From VRUE01 sp963704505 (GTDB lineage Bacteria > Actinomycetota > Thermoleophilia > Solirubrobacterales > 70-9), in NCBI GenBank assembly GCA_963704505.1, contig OY969912.1, positions 2,356,001-2,420,000 of the forward strand: a stretch of DNA of 64,000 nucleotides. The letters run 5' to 3'. The position numbers were made by a program, and so were the translations under genes. Numbering within the stretch: the stretch's first letter is position 1; the number at the start of each line of letters is the position of its first letter. The notes under the pieces were generated by a model that saw nothing but the letters and a program-made list of their open reading frames with translations, did no database searches and had not been told where the DNA came from. Positions 58,123-64,000 of the stretch are shown in pieces.

Positions 58123-59325
58123 GTGAGTCGGCCCGCCGGCCTGCGCCTGCTGCTCGCCGCCTTCGGCGACGCCGGGCACGTCTTCCCCGCGATCGCCCTC
58201 GGCCGAGCCCTCGCCGGGCGCGGCCACGAGGTCGTGGTCGAGACCTGGGAGGAACGCCGCGCCGCGGTCGAGGGGGCGGGCCTCGGCTTCACCGCCGCCG
58301 AGGAATACCGGATGTTCCCGCCCCCGGACCCCGAGTCCGACGACGGCAACCACGCGGCCGAGGCGGCGCAGGCCCTACTGCCGATGCTCGCGGAGATGCG
58401 CCCGGACGCGGTGGTCAGCGACATCCTCACCCTGGCGCCGGCGCTCGCCGCCGAGAAGGCGGAGATCCCGCTGGCGACCCTGATCCCCCACATCTACCCG
58501 GTGGTCGAGTCCGGCCTGCCCTTCTTCGCGATCGGGCTGCGGCCGCCGCGAACGCCGGTCGGCCGCGGTGTATGGAAGGCCGGGACGCGGGCGCTGAACA
58601 TCGGCCTCGAGCACGGCCGCCGCGACCTCAACACCCAGCGGTCCCGCCTCGGCCTGCCGCCCCTGCAGCGCTTCCACGGCGGCATCAGCCCCGACCTGGC
58701 GCTGGTCGGCACCTTCCCTCAGCTCGAGTACCCGCGGCGATGGCCGGCCGGGGTCGAGGTGACCGGGCCGATGACCTTCGAGCAGCCCCACGCCGAGATC
58801 GAGCTGCCACCGGGGGACGACCCGCTGGTCCTGGTCGCGCCGAGCACCGCCCACGACTCGGGGAACCACCTGGTGCGGACCGCGCTCGCCGCCCTGGCCG
58901 AGGAGCCGGTGCGCATCGTCGCGACCACCAACCACGTTCGACCGCAGAGCCCGATCGACGTGCCCGCCAACGCCGTCCTCGTCGACTGGCTCAGCTACAG
59001 CCAACTGATGCCCGCCGCCTCCCTGGTGATCTCTCACGGCGGCCACGGCACCGTCGCGCGGGCGCTCGGCGCCGGCACCCCGGTGCTGATCTCGCCGATC
59101 GTCGGCGACATGAGCGAGACCGCGATGCGGGTCGCCTGGGCCGGCGCCGGCCTCTCCCTGCCCTGGCGCCTGTGCCGTCCGGCGCCCCTGCGCTGGGCGA
59201 CCAGGCAGATGCTGGACGAGCCGGCCTTCGCCCGACGGGCCGGCGAGTTGGCAGCCTGGGGCCGGGAAAACGACGGCGCCGAGCGCGGCGCGGAGCTGGT
59301 CGAGCGACTTGCGCTCAGGCCATGA
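58123..59325 (+). CDS. GT1-like (UGT/MGT) glycosyltransferase
   Basis: The 400-residue GT-B enzyme begins RLLLAAFGDAGHVFPAIALG and has ASLVISHGGHGTVARALGAG, the HGG donor motif of macrolide/flavonoid-type transferases, with PVLISPIVGDMSETAMRV after it. These enzymes glycosylate lipids or small molecules. With the SDR before it, a small-molecule or glycolipid pathway is possible. GTG start, 7 nt after the SDR stop. It ends 3 nt from the convergent tRNA-Asn gene. Confidence 0.85.
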   Translation: MSRPAGLRLLLAAFGDAGHVFPAIALGRALAGRGHEVVVETWEERRAAVEGAGLGFTAAEEYRMFPPPDPESDDGNHAAEAAQALLPMLAEMRPDAVVSDILTLAPALAAEKAEIPLATLIPHIYPVVESGLPFFAIGLRPPRTPVGRGVWKAGTRALNIGLEHGRRDLNTQRSRLGLPPLQRFHGGISPDLALVGTFPQLEYPRRWPAGVEVTGPMTFEQPHAEIELPPGDDPLVLVAPSTAHDSGNHLVRTALAALAEEPVRIVATTNHVRPQSPIDVPANAVLVDWLSYSQLMPAASLVISHGGHGTVARALGAGTPVLISPIVGDMSETAMRVAWAGAGLSLPWRLCRPAPLRWATRQMLDEPAFARRAGELAAWGRENDGAERGAELVERLALRP

Positions 59326-59328
59326 AAG

Positions 59329-59400
59329 CTCCGGGGGTGGGACTCGAACCCACAACATCACGATTAACAGTCGTGCGCTCTACCATTGAGCTACCCCGGA
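59329..59400 (-). tRNA. tRNA-Asn (GTT)
   Basis: Minus-strand cloverleaf of 72 nt: acceptor TCCGGGG pairs with CCCCGGA, D-arm AGCTCAATGGTAGAGC, anticodon loop CTGTTAA with anticodon GTT, T-arm with GGGTTCGAGTCCC, discriminator G. CCA is not encoded. Confidence 0.95.
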
Positions 59401-59414
59401 TCGACCGGAGGAAT

Positions 59415-61196
59415 TTAGCCGACTCGCTCCGTATGGGCGATGCGTTCGACCAGCGCGGCACGCTCGCGGCTCAGCGAGGCGCGGCGCTCGTAGTCGTCGG
59501 CCTCGCCCGCAGCCGAGATCTCGGCCTCGAGCCGGCGCTGCTCCAGCAACAGGAAGTTGAGCTCCATCGCGCTGGTCGAGGCGGGCTCATCGCCGGCGAC
59601 GATCACCAGTTCGGCGATCAGCCCGGCGAGCTCGTCGTCGTCCTGGGGCAGGTTCGAGGCGAGGTCCGTGGGGTGCTTTCGAATCCAGGCGAGCGCCCGC
59701 CCTCCGAGCGGCGAGAGGTGCGCCTCGCTGAGCCGCTCCAGATACTCGCTGCCCTCCTCCGGCAGGGCGATGCACATCGCCAGCAGGGCCCGCTCACGCC
59801 TTTCCCTCGAGGTCAGCTCGCCGCCGCCGGCGCGGGGCCGGGACGGGGCGGTCGGCCGCGGCGCCGCCGCGGCCTCGCCCTGGCCGCCGCTCAGCGGTCG
59901 CGCCGCGGTGACCCGCCCCATGACCATCGCCGGCTCGAGGTCGAGCCGCTCGGCGACCCGGCGGATCAGGTCATCGCGGGAGGCGGTCTCCCCCATTGCC
60001 GCAAGGATCGGCGCCACCTCGGCGAGGGCCTGGTCCCGCTCGCTTGGCGAGGCGACGTCGGTGCGCTCGAGGACGAGTCCGACCTGGAAGGCGCTCAACT
60101 CAACGGCCCCCTCGACCAGCGCCCGGAAGCGCTCGGCGCCGCCCTCGGAGGCGATCATCTCGGCCGGGTCCTCGCCCGCCGGCATCGCCGCGACCCGGAT
60201 CCGCATCTTGCGGCCGGCGGCGACCCGCTGCGCGCGGAGCATCGCCTCCTGCCCCGCCGAGTCGGCGTCGAGAGCGAGGACGACCTCCTCGACCATGCCG
60301 GAGAGCGCGGCGACCTGCTCCTCGGTGATCGCGGTTCCCATCACCCCCACCGACTCCTCGATCCCCGCCTGGTGCAGGGCGAGAACGTCGGTGTAGCCCT
60401 CGACGACGACGACCCGCGCCGCTTTGGCGATCGCCGCCTTCGCGCGGTCGATTCCGTAGAGCATCTCGCTCTTGTGGAAGAAGTCGGTCTCGGCGGTGTT
60501 GACGTACTTGGCTCCCTGGTCGGAGCGCATCGCCCTGCCGCCGAAGCCGAGCGTGCGGCCGCGTCGGTCGCGGATCGGGAACATGATCCGCGAGCGGAAG
60601 CGGTCGTACTCGCCCCCGCTGCGGCCGCGCTGCACCAGGCCGACGCCGCGCAGCTCATCGACCTTGAACCCCGCTCGCTGCCCGCGCAGGAGGACCTGGT
60701 CCCAGGCGCTCGGGGCGTAGCCGACGCCGAAGGCACGCAGGACCTCCTCACCGAGGCCCCGCTCGGCCATGTAATCGCGCGCTTTGCCGGCCTCCTCGGC
60801 ATCCCAGAGAAAGCTCGAGTAAAAGGAGGCCGTGCGGTCGAGGAGCTGCTCCAGGCGCCGGCGCTGGGCGCGACGCGCCTCGGCCCGCGGATCCTCCTGC
60901 TCGCGCTCGAGGTCGACCCCGTAGCGGTCGGCGAGCAGCTCGACCGCCTCGGCGAAGTTCAGCCCCTCCTTCTCCTCGACGAACTTGATCGTGTCGCCGC
61001 CGACCCCGCAGCCGAAGCAGTGGTAGAGCTTTTCCTGGGAATCGACGGAGAACGACGGGGTCCGCTCCTCGTGGAACGGGCAGAGGCCGACCCAGCGGAC
61101 ACCCTGACGGCGAAGGTCGGTGTGGGCGGAGATCACCTCGACGATGTCGGCCGTCTGCTTGACCCGCTCCAGGCTCTCGGCGGAGATCAGTGCCAT
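59415..61196 (-). CDS. dnaG: DNA primase
   Basis: The 593-residue primase has the CHC2 zinc domain (LCPFHEERTPSFSVD and YHCFGCGVGGDTIKF), the catalytic core with RIMFPIRDRRGRTLGFGGRA, and TOPRIM (VVVVEGYTDVLALHQAG; LALDADSAGQEA). The C-terminal third (from ~430) is the helicase-interaction region. Its ATG overlaps the dgt stop (TGATG). Confidence 0.96.
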   Translation of the reverse strand: MALISAESLERVKQTADIVEVISAHTDLRRQGVRWVGLCPFHEERTPSFSVDSQEKLYHCFGCGVGGDTIKFVEEKEGLNFAEAVELLADRYGVDLEREQEDPRAEARRAQRRRLEQLLDRTASFYSSFLWDAEEAGKARDYMAERGLGEEVLRAFGVGYAPSAWDQVLLRGQRAGFKVDELRGVGLVQRGRSGGEYDRFRSRIMFPIRDRRGRTLGFGGRAMRSDQGAKYVNTAETDFFHKSEMLYGIDRAKAAIAKAARVVVVEGYTDVLALHQAGIEESVGVMGTAITEEQVAALSGMVEEVVLALDADSAGQEAMLRAQRVAAGRKMRIRVAAMPAGEDPAEMIASEGGAERFRALVEGAVELSAFQVGLVLERTDVASPSERDQALAEVAPILAAMGETASRDDLIRRVAERLDLEPAMVMGRVTAARPLSGGQGEAAAAPRPTAPSRPRAGGGELTSRERRERALLAMCIALPEEGSEYLERLSEAHLSPLGGRALAWIRKHPTDLASNLPQDDDELAGLIAELVIVAGDEPASTSAMELNFLLLEQRRLEAEISAAGEADDYERRASLSRERAALVERIAHTERVG

Positions 61197-62209
61197 CAGA
61201 ACCTCGACGCCTCGGGCACGACCAGGTCGGTGAAGCGGGCGATGCAGAAGCGGTCGGTCATCCCGGCCAGGTAGTCGGTGACGCGCTGGCCGTCCGTGGT
61301 GCCGGGCTCTGTCTCGGGCAGCTCCTCGGGGTGGTCCATGTAGTGATCGAATAGCGAGCGCACGGCGGTCCGCACCCGGGCCTGCTCGCGCAGGGCCGCC
61401 TCACCGAGGTAGACGTTGTCGAACATGAACTTGCGCAGCCGCAGCATCGCGCCGCCGACCTCCTCGCTCTGGGCGATGTCACCGGCGGCGGTCGACTGCT
61501 CGACGATGTCGCGGACGAGGGTGTCGATCCGGGTCGATCCGGTCGGCCCCAGCAGCTCGATCTCCGCGGTCGGCAGATCCTCCGGCCGCAGCACGCCGGC
61601 GCGCAGCGCATCGTCGATGTCGTGGTTGATGTAGGCGACCCGGTCGACCAGCTTCACGATCCGGCCCTCGAGCGTCGCCGGCCGGTTGGAGCCGGTGTGG
61701 TTGAGGATGCCGTCGCGCACCTGGTCCGTGAGGTTGAGCCCGGCCCCGTCGCGCTCGAGAACGTCGACGACCCGCAGCGAGTGCTCGTTGTGGCGGAAGC
61801 CGGCCTCGCCGCCGCGGGCCCGCAGGGCGGTGTCGAGGGCCTCCTCGCCGATGTGCCCGAAGGGCGGGTGGCCGAGGTCGTGCCCGAGGCCGATCGCCTC
61901 GGTCAGGTCCTCGTTGAGGGCAAGCGCGCGGGCGACCGTGCGGGCGATCCCGCAGGCCTCCAGCGTGTGGGTGAGGCGGGTCCGGTAGTGGTCCCCCTCG
62001 GGAGCGATGAAGACCTGCGTCTTGTACTTGAGGCGGCGGAAGGCCTTCGAGTGGACGATCCGGTCACGGTCGCGCTGGAAGGGCGTGCGCAGAGGACTGT
62101 CGGCCTCCTCGACCAGGCGCTCCGCCGGATATGACGGGGTCGCCGGCTCAGAGAGGAACTCGGCCTCCCAGGCTCGGACCCTGTCCTCGAGATTGGCCGT
62201 TGCCTCCAC
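61196..62209 (-). CDS. dgt: dGTP triphosphohydrolase-like protein
   Basis: The 337-residue HD-domain enzyme cleaves dNTPs to deoxynucleosides and triphosphate. Seen: TPFQRDRDRIVHSKAFRRLK, the His of YRTRLTHTLEACGIA, the HD pair in IGLGHDLGHPPFGHIGEEAL, and DRVAYINHDIDDALRAG. It is of the short deoxyguanosine-triphosphatase-like type common in actinobacteria. It sits upstream of dnaG with a 1-nt overlap, a usual arrangement. Confidence 0.93.
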   Translation of the reverse strand: MEATANLEDRVRAWEAEFLSEPATPSYPAERLVEEADSPLRTPFQRDRDRIVHSKAFRRLKYKTQVFIAPEGDHYRTRLTHTLEACGIARTVARALALNEDLTEAIGLGHDLGHPPFGHIGEEALDTALRARGGEAGFRHNEHSLRVVDVLERDGAGLNLTDQVRDGILNHTGSNRPATLEGRIVKLVDRVAYINHDIDDALRAGVLRPEDLPTAEIELLGPTGSTRIDTLVRDIVEQSTAAGDIAQSEEVGGAMLRLRKFMFDNVYLGEAALREQARVRTAVRSLFDHYMDHPEELPETEPGTTDGQRVTDYLAGMTDRFCIARFTDLVVPEASRF

Positions 62210-62231
62210 GACCCGATCCTAGACGCCCCCT

Positions 62232-62957
62232 TCAGGCGGCGGAACGAAGCTGAACGTGGGCGTGGTGCTCGAGTGTCGTGCCCACCGCCCGCTCGACCTG
62301 GCGCAGCTCGAGCTCGCCCGCGGAGGGCGCGTCGGAGAGCGGCCTGGCGAGCGCCTCGACCATGAATCGGTGCGCCCCCTCGGAGAGCCCGAACGACCCC
62401 GCCTCGCAGGCCGCGCAGACGACCCCGCCGGCTGCGCCGGAGAAGCCGGTCAGGTGATCGGCCTCGCCGCAGCGGGCGCAGGTGGCGAGCTCCGGCGAGA
62501 AACCGGCGGCGAGGGCGAGCTTGAGGCGGAAGGAGAGCGCGGTCTCCAGGCCGCTCGACCGCTCCCCGGCCGGGTCGTCGAGCAGCGAGAGATAGCTGCA
62601 GAGCAGGTTGTAGGCGGGGCGGTTCGGCTCGGCGGAGTCGAGCAGGCGCAGGACCGCGTCGCAGGCGCGGGCGCCGGCGTTGAGCGCCGCCGCCGAGGCG
62701 CGCAGTCGTGGATAGCCGTCGATCGTCGCCACGTTGGTCACCGTGAGCAGCTCGCCGCGCCCTTCGTGGAGGACGAGGTCGAGGCGGAAGAATGGCTCGA
62801 GGCGGCCGCCGAAGCGCGATTTCGGTTTGCGGACCCCCTTGGCGATCGCTCCCACCCTGCCGCGGGCGGCCGAGTAGAGGTGGAGGATGCGATCGGCCTC
62901 CCCGTAGCGAATGCTGCGCAGCACCACCGCCTCTGTCTTGACCGTCTTTCCGGGCAC
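62232..62957 (-). CDS. recO: DNA repair protein RecO
   Basis: The 241-residue recombination mediator helps load RecA at gaps. The N-terminal OB fold starts KTEAVVLRSIRYGEADRILH and contains GAIAKGVRKPKSRFGGRLEP. The C-terminal part has a four-Cys zinc site (ATCARCGEADHL and VVCAACEAGSFGLS). GTG start at 62957, 4 nt after the mutM stop. Confidence 0.94.
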   Translation of the reverse strand: MPGKTVKTEAVVLRSIRYGEADRILHLYSAARGRVGAIAKGVRKPKSRFGGRLEPFFRLDLVLHEGRGELLTVTNVATIDGYPRLRASAAALNAGARACDAVLRLLDSAEPNRPAYNLLCSYLSLLDDPAGERSSGLETALSFRLKLALAAGFSPELATCARCGEADHLTGFSGAAGGVVCAACEAGSFGLSEGAHRFMVEALARPLSDAPSAGELELRQVERAVGTTLEHHAHVQLRSAA

Positions 62958-62961
62958 GCTT

Positions 62962-63867
62962 TCAGGTTGAACGGCGGGCCGGACGGCGACGCTTGCGCAG
63001 GCGCACCTGGCAGGCGGGGCAGTAATAGGTGGAGCGGCCGGAGACGACGATCCGGGCGATCGTCCCGTCCTCCCGGGGGCAGGGCTCCCCCTCGCGCGTG
63101 TGGACGAGGAACTCGTTCTGCATCTCGCCCTGCTCGCCGCGGCCGTCGCGGTAGTCGTCGATCGAGGCGCCGCCGTGCTCGAGGCCTGCTTCGAGGGCGG
63201 CGACCACCCCGTCGCGCAGGGCCTCCAAGTGCTCGGGCTTCATCGAGCCGGCCGGAGAGAGCGGATGCAGTCGAGCCCGGAAGAGGGCCTCGTCGGCGTA
63301 GATGTTGCCGACCCCCGCGATGTGGGCCTGGTCGAGCAGGAAAGACTTGAGTGGCACAACCCGCCCCGCCGCCGCCGCACCGAGCGCCTCGGGGGTGAAA
63401 TCGGCGGAAAGTGGCTCGACCCCGAGCCGCGCGAAACGGGCGTCGAGGCCGGCGTCGTCGATCAGGAAGGCCTCGCCGAAGCGACGGGGGTCGGTGAACC
63501 AGAGCCGGCTGCCGTCGTCGAGCGTGAAGCGGGCGCGAAGGTGGCGCTCGGAGGTCGAGCGCTCGCCCTCGTAGAGGCGCATGCCCTCCGAGGGGTCGAT
63601 CGTCTCCTCGTCCTCGAACAGAACCAGGTTGCCGGTCATCCGCAGGTGCATGACCAGGGTCTGCGCGCCATCGAGCGCCAGCAGCAGGTACTTGCCGCGC
63701 CGGCCGAGCCCCTCGATTCGGCGGCCGGCCAGCGCCGCCTCGAGCTCGACCGGCCGAACCGGCCTGCACCAGCGCTCGTCGAGCACCTCGAGCCGCTCGA
63801 TCGTCCGCCCTTCGAGCTCCGGCTCGAGCTGACGGGCGACGGTCTCGACCTCGGGCAACTCAGGCAT
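62962..63867 (-). CDS. mutM: formamidopyrimidine-DNA glycosylase
   Basis: The 301-residue repair enzyme removes oxidised purines. The N-terminal Pro nucleophile and Glu are in MPELPEVETVARQLEPEL; the catalytic Lys is in GLGRRGKYLLLAL; VPLKSFLLDQAHIAGVGNIY is the helix-two-turn-helix. In the C-terminal zinc finger the first Cys pair is incomplete: the sequence reads EPCPREDGTIARI where C-P-R-C is normal, with Glu/Asp in place of the second Cys. The later pair YYCPAC is intact. Zinc binding may use the acid or be weak. Confidence 0.94.
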   Translation of the reverse strand: MPELPEVETVARQLEPELEGRTIERLEVLDERWCRPVRPVELEAALAGRRIEGLGRRGKYLLLALDGAQTLVMHLRMTGNLVLFEDEETIDPSEGMRLYEGERSTSERHLRARFTLDDGSRLWFTDPRRFGEAFLIDDAGLDARFARLGVEPLSADFTPEALGAAAAGRVVPLKSFLLDQAHIAGVGNIYADEALFRARLHPLSPAGSMKPEHLEALRDGVVAALEAGLEHGGASIDDYRDGRGEQGEMQNEFLVHTREGEPCPREDGTIARIVVSGRSTYYCPACQVRLRKRRRPARRST

Positions 63868-63884
63868 CGCCCCTTTCTACCCGA

Positions 63885-63931
63885 TTGAGGTCGCGGTTCT
63901 TCCCGGATAGCGGGACGAACTGCGACTTCAA
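63885..63931. repeat. palindromic repeat, copy 3
   Basis: A nearly complete stem of about 21 bp (left arm from TTGAGGTCGCGGTTC, inner TCCCG/CGGGA) closes on GATAG, with one mismatch and two G-U-type pairs. It shares the TTCCCGG and GCGGGAC core with copies 1 and 2. It sits just upstream of mutM in the gap before the next gene. Confidence 0.6.
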
Positions 63932-63960
63932 CGAGGAGACGGACGCTGGAGTCGGGTGGC

Positions 63961-63999
63961 TCAGGGTTCGCGGGCGCGGGGGTGGGCGTCGAAGTAGAC
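63961..63999 (-). CDS. 3' end of an unidentified gene
   Basis: A minus-strand frame entering from the right edge ends in TGA at 63961-63963, giving the tail VYFDAHPRAREP. Codon use is typical of this genome and it is co-directional with mutM. Twelve residues are too few to name a family. Confidence 0.35.
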   Translation of the reverse strand, partial: VYFDAHPRAREP

Positions 64000-64000
64000 G

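Noticed and set aside
58572..61274. A 900-codon plus-strand frame covering the GT1-like gene end, tRNA-Asn and dnaG antisense.
   Set aside because: It crosses a tRNA gene and is antisense to dnaG, whose motifs are complete. No domain is seen.

Overview
The window is high-GC bacterial DNA with short gaps and many 1-8 nt gene overlaps. Gene content and protein style (YebC-ruvCAB-secDF-recJ-rel block, dnaG-dgt-recO-mutM block, DUF6636-like secreted protein, high-GC codon use) suggest an actinobacterium, most likely of the Thermoleophilia/Solirubrobacterales type. That placement is inference from protein features, not from rRNA or a tree.

Bases 1-27,000 form a surface-polysaccharide locus. It encodes a polyprenyl-phosphate sugar transferase (WbaP type), a Wzc-like chain-length/tyrosine-kinase protein, an O-antigen-ligase/polymerase-like membrane protein, an ABC exporter, GDP-mannose dehydratase (gmd), asparagine synthetase (asnB), a polysaccharide pyruvyl transferase, two GT17 enzymes, two GT2 enzymes, five GT4 enzymes and the end of a sulfotransferase-like gene.

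Inserted in this locus (about 19,400-24,415) is what reads as a complete lasso-peptide (RiPP) locus: a 45-residue precursor, an ABC exporter, a PqqD-like leader-binding protein (B1), a transglutaminase-like leader peptidase (B2), a divergent HPr-kinase-like protein and an asparagine-synthetase-like cyclase that lacks the glutaminase domain. The cyclase gene is translationally coupled to the WbaP-type gene. The exporter-B1-B2 string runs on, in the same direction, into a LuxR regulator, a GT4 enzyme and gmd. The peptide and polysaccharide genes may therefore share transcripts.

Bases 27,000-40,100 are core functions: an ECF sigma factor, an epimerase, a bifunctional Rel protein, RecJ, a fused SecDF, a zinc-ribbon/PAS protein, RuvB, RuvA, RuvC and a YebC regulator. 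Bases 40,100-46,000 hold pdxS-pdxT with an M29 aminopeptidase, an RpiR-type regulator and small membrane proteins. Two gene-free gaps here carry dispersed palindromic repeats and long hairpins.

Bases 46,000-59,400 are accessory: secreted proteins, a degenerate GGDEF/HD-GYP protein, a helical-repeat lipoprotein, hydrolases, a PhzF homologue, a flippase-like protein, a lone pilin, Ohr, an Hpt protein, a thioredoxin-like lipoprotein, a GT1-like enzyme and two tRNA genes. Bases 59,400-64,000 are DNA maintenance: dnaG, dgt, recO and mutM.
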